A stretch of DNA of 64,000 nt, taken from the NCBI RefSeq assembly GCF_003581645.1, contig NZ_QXFK01000016.1, positions 1 to 64,000 of the forward strand. Reading direction: 5' to 3'. How positions within the stretch are numbered: the stretch's first letter is position 1; the number at the start of each line of letters is the position of its first letter. The position numbers were made by a program, and so were the translations under genes. Shown here one piece after another: positions 20,441 to 29,541 of this stretch. A model generated the notes under the pieces. The model was not told the DNA's origin. It did not search any database and worked only from the letters and a program-made list of their open reading frames with translations. Source of the stretch: Pelagerythrobacter aerophilus. GTDB lineage: Bacteria; Pseudomonadota; Alphaproteobacteria; Sphingomonadales; Sphingomonadaceae.

Positions 20441-21259
20441 ATGAGCGGACAGGCTTCATCATCGATCGCCCTTATCGGCTATGGCGAGGCCGGGCGAACC
20501 TTCGCCAATGCGGCGGGCTGGGAAGACGAGGCCTGCGCCTTCGACGTGGCGAGCGTGCGCCGCACGGCGATGGAGGCGGATGGCGTCAGGCCCTGCGCCA
20601 GTGTCGCTGAGGCGCTGAAGGACGCGCGTCTGGTGCTCTCGCTGGTCACCGCCGACGGGGCGTTGCAGGCGGCCCGCGACGCGGCGTCGCTGCTCGCTCC
20701 GGGCGCGTTGTTCTGCGACATGAACTCGGTCGCGCCCGACACCAAGCGGGCCGCGGCAGAGGCGGTGAACGAAGGCGCCGGACGCTATGTCGACGTCGCC
20801 GTGCTGGCGCCGGTCGATCCTGCGCGTCTGCGCGTCCCGCTGCTGATCGCCGGGACCGCGGCGCAAGATGCCCATGCGGCGCTGAGGGATGCGGGCTTTG
20901 CCGATCTTCGCATCGTGGGGGACGAGATCGGGCGCGCCTCCTCCATCAAGATGATCCGCTCGATCATGGTGAAGGGGATCGAGGCGCTGACTGCCGAAAT
21001 GATGATCGCGGCCGAACGTGCAGGGGTGACCGACGAGGTGCTTGCCTCGCTCGACGCCAGCGAGAAGGCGATCAGCTGGTCCGAGCGCGCCGCCTACAAC
21101 CTCGAACGCATGATGACCCACGGTTTGCGCCGCGCGGCCGAGATGCGGGAGAGCGCCCGCACGCTTGAAGGACTCGGCATCCAGCCGTTGATGACTGCGG
21201 GCACCGTGCGGCGGCAGCACGAGATGGCCGGGTGCAAGCCCGAGGACTACAGCCGCTAG
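20441..21259 (+). CDS. NAD(P)-dependent dehydrogenase with DUF1932 C-terminus
   Basis: This is a 6-phosphogluconate/3-hydroxyisobutyrate-dehydrogenase-like protein of 272 residues. The N-terminal Rossmann fold has IALIGYGEAGRTFA (GxGxxG at 13-18), FCDMNSVAPDTKR and a beta-hydroxyacid-dehydrogenase-like core. The C-terminal helical part (SSIKMIRSIMVKGIEALTAE) belongs to DUF1932. The ATG at 20441 is chosen over an upstream GTG because sequence before it is unlike the family. It lies 19 bases before ligJ, so it is probably part of the ligJABC transcript. No step of the known pathway needs it. A side reaction or a related substrate is possible. Confidence 0.85.
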   Translation: MSGQASSSIALIGYGEAGRTFANAAGWEDEACAFDVASVRRTAMEADGVRPCASVAEALKDARLVLSLVTADGALQAARDAASLLAPGALFCDMNSVAPDTKRAAAEAVNEGAGRYVDVAVLAPVDPARLRVPLLIAGTAAQDAHAALRDAGFADLRIVGDEIGRASSIKMIRSIMVKGIEALTAEMMIAAERAGVTDEVLASLDASEKAISWSERAAYNLERMMTHGLRRAAEMRESARTLEGLGIQPLMTAGTVRRQHEMAGCKPEDYSR

Positions 21260-21278
21260 ACCGGGAGAGAGGCGAAAA

Positions 21279-22294
21279 ATGATTATCGATTGCCATGGCC
21301 ACTACACCGTCCCGCCCAAGGGGCACGACCAGTGGCGCGAACAGCAGAAAACGGCCTACCACGAAGGCAAGGCTCCGCCGCCTTACCCGAAGATCAGCGA
21401 TGACGAGATCCGCCAGACGATCGAGGACAATCAGCTGCGCTTCATCAAGGAACGCGGCGCCGATCTCACCATCTTCTCCCCGCGCGCATCGGCAATGGCG
21501 CATCACATCGGCAACCAGGAGGTGAGCGCCACCTGGGCGATGCACTGCAACAACCTGATCCATCGGGTGAACCGACTTTTTCCCGAGACCTTCGTCGGCG
21601 TGTGCATGTTGCCGCAAAGCACCGGAGCGAACCTGGCCGCCAGCGTCACCGAACTGCGTCGCTGCGTCGAGGAGTTGGGCTTCATCGGCTGCAACCTCAA
21701 CCCTGACCCGGGCGGCGGCCATTTCGATCATCCACCGCTGACCGACGAATACTGGTTCCCCCTGTACGAAGTGATGGAGGAACTGGACGTGCCCGCGATG
21801 ATCCACGTCTCGGGCAGCTGCAACCGGGCGATGCATGCGACCGGCGGCTTCTATCTGGCCGCCGACACGGTTGCCTTCATGCAGCTGATGCAGGGCGACC
21901 TGTTCAGTCGCTTCCCTAAGCTGCGGTTCATCATTCCACATGGCGGCGGCGCGGTGCCCTATCATTGGGGGCGCTATCGCGGGCTCGCCGACATGCTGAA
22001 CAAGCCCAGCCTCGACGAGTACATCATGAACAACGTGTTCTTCGACACCTGCGTCTATCATCAGCCGGGAATCGACCTGCTCGCCGACGTGATCGACAGC
22101 AAGAACATCCTGTTCGGTAGTGAGATGGTGGGCGCGGTGCGCGGGATCGACCCGACCACAGGCCATTATTTCGATGATACCAAGCGCTACGTCGATGCAC
22201 TCGACATCTCCGATGAAGAGCGTGCCGCCATTTTCGAGGGCAATGCGCGGAAGGTGTTCCCGCGTCTCGACAAGATGCTCAAGGAGAGAGGGCT

Positions 22295-22298
<4 letters not shown>
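21279..22298 (+). CDS. ligJ: 4-oxalomesaconate hydratase
   Basis: This enzyme adds water to 4-oxalomesaconate to give 4-carboxy-4-hydroxy-2-oxoadipate. The 339-residue amidohydrolase-fold protein matches Sphingobium LigJ: MIIDCHGHYTVPPK (metal-binding HxH), GCNLNPDPGGGHFDHPPLTD, MIHVSGSCN, RFIIPHGGGAVPYHWGRY, FFDTCVYHQPGIDLL and LFGSEMVGAVRGIDP. A GGGAGAGAGG ribosome site precedes the ATG. The stop overlaps the GTG start of ligA by four bases. Confidence 0.95.
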
Positions 22299-23601
<1,303 letters not shown>

Positions 23602-23643
23602 ACCTGCCCCTTCCCTTCCCCGGAACCATCCAGGAGTAATCTC

Positions 23644-24603
23644 ATGAAGATCGCGCTCGTCGGCGCCGGCGCATTCGGTGAAAAGCATCTCGCCGGCCTC
23701 AAGAACATCGAAGGGGTGGAAATTGCCTCAGTCGTCTCGCGCAAGGCGGAACAGGCCGCCGAAGTGGCCGAGAAATACGGCGCTTCGCATTCGGGCACCG
23801 ACCTTGCCGAGACGCTGGCCCTGCCTGACGTGGACGCGGTGATCCTTTGCACCCCCACCCAAATGCACGCCCAGCAGGCCATCGCCTGCATGGATGCCGG
23901 CAAGCACGTGCAGGTCGAGATACCGCTGGCCGACAGCTGGGCCGATGCACAGGCAGTCGCCGAGAAGCAGAAGGAGACAGGCCTTGTCTGCATGGTGGGC
24001 CACACCCGCCGCTTCAACCCCAGCCACCAGTGGGTGAAGCAGCGGATCGACGCGGGCGAGTTCAATATCCAGGCCATGGACGTCGAAACGTTCTTCTTCC
24101 GCCGCAAGAACATGAACGCCAAGGGCGAGCCGCGTTCGTGGACCGACCACCTGTTGTGGCATCATTCCGCGCATACGATCGACATCTTCCAGTATATGAC
24201 CGACGCAAAGGTCATCGCTGCCAATGCGCTGCAGGGCCCGAAACACGCTGAGCTCGGCATCGCCATGGATATGTCGATCCAAATGAAAACGGACCAAGGC
24301 CAGATCCTCACCCTCGCGCTCTCGTTCAACAATGACGGGCCGCTGGGCACCTTCTTCCGCTATATTGGCGACACTGGCACCTATATCGCGCGTTACGACG
24401 ATCTCGTCACCGGGCGCGAGGAGCCGATCGACGTCTCCGGTGTCGACGTATCGATCAACGGCATCGAACTGCAGGACCGTGAGTTTGTCGGAGCGATCCG
24501 CGAGGGCCGAGAGCCGAACAGCTCCGTCGCAGGCGTGCTCGATTGCTACCGCGTCATCGGTGAATTGGCCGCCAGCCTGGAGGCACAGGACGGCTGGTCA
24601 TGA
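23644..24603 (+). CDS. ligC: 4-carboxy-2-hydroxymuconate-6-semialdehyde dehydrogenase
   Basis: This NADP-dependent enzyme oxidises the hemiacetal form of the ring-cleavage product to 2-pyrone-4,6-dicarboxylate, the LigI substrate. It is a Gfo/Idh/MocA-fold protein of 319 residues with MKIALVGAGAFGEKHLAGL, the AVILCTPTQMHAQQAI segment, VQVEIPLADSWADAQAVAE, GHTRRFNPSHQWV, and RSWTDHLLWHHSAHTIDIFQ containing the histidine-rich active-site region. A CAGGAGTAATCTC ribosome site precedes the ATG. Its stop overlaps the next gene by ATGA. Confidence 0.95.
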   Translation: MKIALVGAGAFGEKHLAGLKNIEGVEIASVVSRKAEQAAEVAEKYGASHSGTDLAETLALPDVDAVILCTPTQMHAQQAIACMDAGKHVQVEIPLADSWADAQAVAEKQKETGLVCMVGHTRRFNPSHQWVKQRIDAGEFNIQAMDVETFFFRRKNMNAKGEPRSWTDHLLWHHSAHTIDIFQYMTDAKVIAANALQGPKHAELGIAMDMSIQMKTDQGQILTLALSFNNDGPLGTFFRYIGDTGTYIARYDDLVTGREEPIDVSGVDVSINGIELQDREFVGAIREGREPNSSVAGVLDCYRVIGELAASLEAQDGWS

Positions 24604-25595
24604 CGAAGCGGGCTCTGGCAGGACGTGAGGCAAATGCCATCGGCCTGGGCTGCATGAATGTGGCCTGGGCCTATGGCACGCCACCCTCGCGCAGTGAGGC
24701 GGTGCGCCTGTTCCGGCGGGCGCTCGACTTGGGGTACAATCATTTCGATACTGCCAACATCTACGGCAAGGGAGCGTCGGAGGAGATCCTGGGGGAGGCC
24801 ATCATGGACCGGCGGGACGAATTCCTGCTCGCCAGCAAGGCCGGTATTGTTGTGGATGGAGCGCGCCGCGGCATCGATTGCAGTCCCGACACGCTAGCCG
24901 CCTCGATCGACGCGAGCCTGAAGCGGCTGAACACCGATCGCATCGACCTGTTCTACATGCACCGGTTCGATCCCAAGGTGCCGATCGCCGACAGCGTCGG
25001 CGCGCTGGCGGAGGCGATCGCCGCAGGCAAGATCGGCGCCTATGGCGTGTCGGAATGGAGCGCCGCGCACATTCGTGAGGCCCATGCCGCATATCCGATG
25101 GCGGCGGTGCAGACCGAATATTCGCCGTGGACCCGCAATGTCGAGCTGGGCGTGCTCGACGCGACCCGCGAACTCGGCATCGCGCTGGTTGCGTTCTCGC
25201 CCGTCGCGCGCGGGGCGTTGGCAGGCGCACTGGGGGATCCGCTGGTGCTGGAAGAAATGGACTTACGCGCCACTCATCCTCGCTTCAGCAAGGAAAACTG
25301 GCGGCGCAATATGGAGCTGATACGTGCCTATGGCAGGCTCGCCGACGAAGCGGGTGTCACGGCCGCGCAATTGTCGCTTGCGTGGGTTCTGTCGCGCGGC
25401 GATCATCTCCATGCTATCCCGGGCACGACCAATACAGTGCATCTGGCTGAAAACTTAGCGGCGGCGGACGTCCAGGTCAGCGTCGACGTGCTGGCGCGAG
25501 CAGGCGAAATCGTGAACCAACGGACCGTATCGGGACACCGCTATCCCGAGGTTATACGCGAAACCATCGATACCGAGGATTTCCATACCTCCTGA
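24600..25595 (+). CDS. Aldo/keto reductase coupled to ligC
   Basis: This NADPH-dependent aldo/keto reductase has 331 residues and a TIM-barrel fold. Marks are GLGCMNVAWAYG, the HFDTANIYGKGASEEILGEA catalytic D/Y region, LASKAG (lysine), IDLFYMHRFDP (histidine), a YGVSEWSA strand, and AIPGTTNTVHLAENLAAA for cofactor binding near the end. The four-base overlap with ligC indicates translational coupling, so it belongs to the lig transcript although no step of the standard pathway requires it. It may reduce an aldehyde side product or act on a related lignin-derived substrate. This is inference. Confidence 0.88.
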   Translation: MTKRALAGREANAIGLGCMNVAWAYGTPPSRSEAVRLFRRALDLGYNHFDTANIYGKGASEEILGEAIMDRRDEFLLASKAGIVVDGARRGIDCSPDTLAASIDASLKRLNTDRIDLFYMHRFDPKVPIADSVGALAEAIAAGKIGAYGVSEWSAAHIREAHAAYPMAAVQTEYSPWTRNVELGVLDATRELGIALVAFSPVARGALAGALGDPLVLEEMDLRATHPRFSKENWRRNMELIRAYGRLADEAGVTAAQLSLAWVLSRGDHLHAIPGTTNTVHLAENLAAADVQVSVDVLARAGEIVNQRTVSGHRYPEVIRETIDTEDFHTS

Positions 25596-25711
25596 TTCTT
25601 GAGCGCTCTCGGACGATTTCGGGCGGGACCAGCCACACCGTCTCTAGTCGCGCATAAATTACGCGAGAGCGTTTCGGCAAAGGAGATCGCAGAAATATTC
25701 GCCCAAGCGGG

Positions 25712-26197
25712 CTACGAGCACCTGAGATTTCCATAGCGCTCGACAGCATGGCCGGCTTTCACTTGTGCGCAGGCCAGATCGATCCCGTTGGCCCAGCATT
25801 GCAGAATCGCGCGCTCATAGCGATCGGTCTCGATCCTTCGGCAGCGGACATTCCCAGAGGCGACGAGGCTGCGAAGATGATCGCGGCTGGCGATGGGGTC
25901 ACCGGGTGTACAACGTCGGCCGGGCCGGCAGGCGCCCGGCATTTCCGGAGCATCGATGCCGTACAATCTTCCGCGGCCGATCTCCTTGCAGCGGATATTA
26001 TCTCCGTCATGGATATAGGGCGCAGAGCAGGAGAAGGCGTCCGGATCGTCCGGCGTTGCAGCGGATGGTGAGCCGTCCCAGAGGAAGATCGCGCCAAAGA
26101 CGCTCGCCGACATAATCGCGGTGACGGTCCAGAACGCCTTGTTGCTCAGGTGCGTGCCAGAGATCGGCGCGTGCTGATTTCTCCATTTCCTGCGCAT
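25712..26197 (-). CDS. Thermonuclease (SNase-like) family protein, membrane anchored or secreted
   Basis: This 161-residue protein begins with a hydrophobic segment at about 20-42 (FWTVTAIMSASVFGAIFLW) that can be a signal anchor. An SNase-like domain follows: IHDGDNIRCKEI, then GRLYGIDAPEMPGAC, and the later RRIETDRYERAILQCW segment. The family contains calcium-dependent nucleases as well as many small proteins of unknown role on plasmids and islands. The substrate is uncertain. It stands alone, downstream of a weakly structured 116-base gap, and is probably accessory. Confidence 0.75.
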   Translation of the reverse strand: MRRKWRNQHAPISGTHLSNKAFWTVTAIMSASVFGAIFLWDGSPSAATPDDPDAFSCSAPYIHDGDNIRCKEIGRGRLYGIDAPEMPGACRPGRRCTPGDPIASRDHLRSLVASGNVRCRRIETDRYERAILQCWANGIDLACAQVKAGHAVERYGNLRCS

Positions 26198-26304
26198 CAG
26201 AATTTCCGGATCAGCGGAGGGCGGGTTGGCGAGGCTGGACGGCGACTATGTGGGGCGCTTGCAACCTCGATAAAATGTTCTGACGAGGCCATCCCAGGAC
26301 CGCC

Positions 26305-26814
26305 TTACAGATATGCTGCTTCGATCGATGCCGCTATGTCGGCGATCGACCGGAACAGGACCAGCGGATCGTCCCGGGAAGGCATAAAGCCGCGCCGCTT
26401 CCAGAAGGCCGCAGCATCCTCGTCCAGGGCATTGACCACCAATGCGCGGCCACCGATCAGGCTGGCGGCCGTCACGCACCGTTGCAGCGCATGCTTCAGC
26501 AGACCGGTGCCAATGCCCTTGCCAGTCCAGCTTTCGTCCGTGGCGAGTTGCCCCAGCAGCAAGCAGGGAACGGGATCAGGCGGCTGACCGGTGCGGATCG
26601 ACCGGGGAAGCTGCGCCGGTACGATCGAGGTCGGCGCGAGTCCATAATAGCCGATGACGCGGCCATCTTCGTGGACCACCATGACTGCAGTGAACCCTTT
26701 TTCCTGATTGGAGAGGGCCCGGACCTGCAACCAGTGGTCGAGCGAGGGTTTGCCGCAAGAGAATACGGATACGTCATGACGCCGGGTCAGGGGCTCCGGG
26801 CCGGAAATCGCCAA
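26305..26814 (-). CDS. GNAT acetyltransferase toxin (TacT/AtaT-like) of a type II TA pair
   Basis: This 169-residue GNAT protein probably acetylates the amino group of charged tRNA and blocks translation, as studied DUF1778-linked GNAT toxins do. The acetyl-CoA site is LLGQLATDESWTGKGIGTGLL at about 86-106 (Q-x2-G-x-G form). The N-terminal TRRHDVSVFSCGKPSLDHWL and the ending AAFWKRRGFMPS are typical of this toxin family. It starts with TTG three bases after the antitoxin stop, with AAGGAA as ribosome site. The pair is therefore one operon, antitoxin first. Confidence 0.85.
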   Translation of the reverse strand: MAISGPEPLTRRHDVSVFSCGKPSLDHWLQVRALSNQEKGFTAVMVVHEDGRVIGYYGLAPTSIVPAQLPRSIRTGQPPDPVPCLLLGQLATDESWTGKGIGTGLLKHALQRCVTAASLIGGRALVVNALDEDAAAFWKRRGFMPSRDDPLVLFRSIADIAASIEAAYL

Positions 26815-26817
26815 GGC

Positions 26818-27120
26818 TTATTCCTTGGACGCCGCCGTGCCGCTCTCCCAGGGCGCGCTGCGGCGGAATAGCTCGACCATTTCAGGGACGGGCGCCGCAG
26901 GGCCGGAGACCGCCGCCATGAAGGCCTCGAAGCCTTCTTCGCTCATGCGGATCGGCATCGCTTCCATCAGCACGTCCTCGGCCGCGCGCACGGCCGCATC
27001 GCGCACAAAGTCCGTGCGCGAGCGTCCGCGCAACCGGGCCGCCCGATCGATGATGGCTATATCGGTTTCCGGAAGCCGCATGGACAGCGGATGTTCCTTG
27101 CGTTCGGCTTGGCGTGGCAT
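26818..27120 (-). CDS. DUF1778 ribbon-helix-helix antitoxin
   Basis: This 100-residue antitoxin pairs with the following GNAT toxin. The N-terminal RHH region is ERKEHPLSMRLPETDIAIIDRAA with RGRSRTDFVRDAAV, and the C-terminal tail probably wraps the toxin. The ATG at 27120 has CGGAG upstream. The longer reading to 27174 lacks family similarity. The antitoxin is expected to autorepress the operon through its RHH domain. Confidence 0.85.
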   Translation of the reverse strand: MPRQAERKEHPLSMRLPETDIAIIDRAARLRGRSRTDFVRDAAVRAAEDVLMEAMPIRMSEEGFEAFMAAVSGPAAPVPEMVELFRRSAPWESGTAASKE

Positions 27121-27191
27121 GGTTTGTCTCCGTTGACGGATATAGACTTCTGTAGCGCATTTTACAATACGCACTCGAACATCGCGACGTC

Positions 27192-27317
27192 TTACGTGTA
27201 GCTCTCGCCAAGCCGTTCGATGACAGCCGATCCGATGAAGCCGCTTGCGCCGGTCACCAGCACCACACCGCTGGTCGGTTCGTCCTTCGAACTCGCGAGC
27301 CGCGCTTCCTCTGCCAT
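27192..27317 (-). pseudogene. Truncated NAD-dependent epimerase/SDR, N-terminal fragment
   Basis: The minus-strand frame reads from an ATG at 27317 through GVVLVTGASGFIGSAVIERL, the nucleotide-binding start of extended SDR/epimerase proteins, then ends at a stop after 41 residues. The rest of the enzyme is missing and is replaced by the region carrying the toxin-antitoxin pair. This is a clear 5' gene remnant. Confidence 0.75.
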
Positions 27318-27459
27318 GAGCTTCTCCCAGGTTGGTGCTTCGGATGTCGTATCGCCAACGACGAAGCGCCCCTTGCCGCGCCAGCGCTCGGGCGCGATGG
27401 CTTTAGCGTATGACAGATTGAACCTGACTGCCACCGCGGGATTGGCTAGGGCGGCACGC

Positions 27460-29481
27460 ATGCTGCCCTCCCGCCTTGCGATTCTCGCCTCGCCGTCCCT
27501 CGCACTTGCCGCGCCGCTGTTGGCGCAGGAGACCGCCGAGGAGTCCAAGGCCGGGGAGATCGTCGTGCTGGGCCGGGGGCTCGACGAGACGCCGGCGGCC
27601 CCGGCTTACGACACGATCGCGATCGGGCGCGAGCAGATCGTCAGCGCGCCCTCCGGCCGAATCGAGGATGTGCTGGGCGCGGTCGCGGGCTTCCAGCAGT
27701 TTCGCCGCTCCGACAGCCGGTCATCGAACCCCAGCGCACAGGGCGTGACGCTGCGGGCGCTCGGCGGCAACGCGACGAGCCGCGCGCTGGTCCTGCTCGA
27801 CGGCGTGCCGATGGCCGATCCGTTCTTCGGCTATATCCCGCTGAGCGCCATCGTGCCCGAGCGCCTGGGATCGGTCCGGGTGACGCGCGGCGGTGGCTCG
27901 GGGCCGTTCGGCGCCGGCGCGCTGGCCGGCCGGATCGAGCTCGAGAGTGCCGATCCGTGGGCGCTCGGACCGCTATCCGCCTCGCTGCTCGCCAACGACC
28001 GCGGCGGGACCGAGGCGAGCCTGGGCCTGGCCGAAGACCTCGGCGCCGGCTTCGTCGTCGTCGATGGACGGTGGGACCGCGGCAAAGGCTTTTTCACCAC
28101 CCCCGCGGAGGACCGCGTGCCGGCGACCGCGCGTGCGGCGTTCGATAGCTGGTCGGTCGGGCTGCGCGGGGTCGCGCCCCTGGGCGAGACGATCGAACTG
28201 CAAGCGCGCGGTCTGGTGTTCCGCGACGACCGCACGCTGCGCTTCGAAGGCGCCGATTCATCGAGCGAGGGTCAGGACGCGAGCCTGCGAGTGGTCGGCC
28301 GGGGCGACTGGCAGTTCGAGGCGCTCGCCTATGTCCAGGCGCGCAATTTTTCCAACACCGTGATCAGTTCTTCGCAGTTCACCCGCGTGCTCGACCAGCG
28401 CAACACGCCGTCGACCGGGCTCGGCGGCAAGCTCGAGCTGCGGCCGCCGGTAGGCGACGATCACGTTCTGCGGCTGGGCGTCGACTACCGCCGCGCCTCG
28501 GGCGAACTGCAGGAAGAGGCCTACAGCGCCATGTCCGGCGCGCTGACCGAGCGCCGCCGCGCGGGGGGCACGAACACCGACTTCGGCGTGTTCCTCGAAG
28601 ACGACTGGATGCTCGGCAATCTCGTTCTCACCGGCGGCCTGCGCGCCGACCGGACGACGGTGGCGGACGGATTCTATCGGGCGGTCGACGCGAATGGTGC
28701 GCCGGTCGAGGAGACGATCCCTCCCGGTCGTGCGGACTGGACGCTGGGCTGGCGGGCCGGCGCTACTTATGGGCTGAGCGACGCGCTGCACCTGCGGGCT
28801 GCGGCCTATAGCGGTTTGCGTCAGCCGACGCTGAACGAACTCTACCGTCCCTTTGTCGTGTTCCCCGTGGTCACCCAAGCCAACGCCGCGCTCGAGAACG
28901 AGCGGCTCGAGGGTTTCGAGGCGGGCTTCGACCTGACCCCGGCCGAGGGTGTCGCGCTCGCCGTCACAGCGTTCGACAACAAGGTGAAGGGTGCGATCGC
29001 CAATGTCACGCTCGCGCCCGACTTGCGCCAGCGGCAGAACCTGCCCGCGATCGCCTCACGCGGCATCGAGGGCGGTCTGTCGGTTACGCGCGGCGCCTTG
29101 CGCTTCGACGGTACGCTCGCGTGGACCGATGCGGAAGTGGAGGATGGTAGCTCCTCGGCCGATCTCGACGGCAACCGCCCGGCGCAGACCCCGCGCTGGG
29201 CCGCCGGCGCTTCGCTTACGTGGACGCCTTCGCCCGGCTGGCTGCTCTCCGCCTCGATCCGGCATATCGGCGCGCAGTTCGAGGACGATCGGGAAACCGA
29301 CGTGCTTCCTGCGGCGACCACGCTGGGCGCCTACGCCCAGATGCCGCTGACGGAGCGGCTGTCGCTGGTCCTGCGCGGCGAGAACCTGACCGACGAGAAG
29401 GTGGTGACCCGCAACGACGGCGGGTCGATCGATCTGGGCGCGCCGCGCACCGTGTGGGCGGGGCTCCGCTTCGGCTACTGA
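27460..29481 (+). CDS. TonB-dependent receptor
   Basis: This 673-residue outer-membrane receptor has a signal peptide (LAILASPSLALAAPLLA, cut before QETAEES). The TonB-box-like stretch is GEIVVLGRGLDETP. The plug spans about 40-150 (GRIEDVLGAVAGFQQFRRSDSR, VTLRALGGNATSRALVLLDG, VRVTRGGGSGPFGAGALAG). A beta barrel follows and ends LGAPRTVWAGLRFGY. The ATG at 27460 has AGGG upstream, and longer readings to 27220 overlap the SDR fragment and lack a signal peptide. It ends 60 bases from the convergent larger receptor. The ligand is unknown and no linked metabolic genes are seen. Confidence 0.9.
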   Translation: MLPSRLAILASPSLALAAPLLAQETAEESKAGEIVVLGRGLDETPAAPAYDTIAIGREQIVSAPSGRIEDVLGAVAGFQQFRRSDSRSSNPSAQGVTLRALGGNATSRALVLLDGVPMADPFFGYIPLSAIVPERLGSVRVTRGGGSGPFGAGALAGRIELESADPWALGPLSASLLANDRGGTEASLGLAEDLGAGFVVVDGRWDRGKGFFTTPAEDRVPATARAAFDSWSVGLRGVAPLGETIELQARGLVFRDDRTLRFEGADSSSEGQDASLRVVGRGDWQFEALAYVQARNFSNTVISSSQFTRVLDQRNTPSTGLGGKLELRPPVGDDHVLRLGVDYRRASGELQEEAYSAMSGALTERRRAGGTNTDFGVFLEDDWMLGNLVLTGGLRADRTTVADGFYRAVDANGAPVEETIPPGRADWTLGWRAGATYGLSDALHLRAAAYSGLRQPTLNELYRPFVVFPVVTQANAALENERLEGFEAGFDLTPAEGVALAVTAFDNKVKGAIANVTLAPDLRQRQNLPAIASRGIEGGLSVTRGALRFDGTLAWTDAEVEDGSSSADLDGNRPAQTPRWAAGASLTWTPSPGWLLSASIRHIGAQFEDDRETDVLPAATTLGAYAQMPLTERLSLVLRGENLTDEKVVTRNDGGSIDLGAPRTVWAGLRFGY

Positions 29482-29541
29482 CCCCGCCGGTGCCGCGGAA
29501 GAGAGTTCGGCACCGGCGAGACCACGTTTCGCAGGATCGGC

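Noticed and set aside
25604-25671. Inverted repeat CGCTCTCG/CGAGAGCG, 52 bases apart, after the aldo/keto reductase
   Set aside because: Arms are short and loop long, T-run after it is only three bases; not convincing as a terminator or an insertion-sequence end.
25600-25736. Small plus-strand frame ending in HKLRESVSAKEIAEIFAQAG-like sequence
   Set aside because: About 45 codons, no good ribosome site, overlaps the nuclease gene end; could be a remnant but no family recognised.
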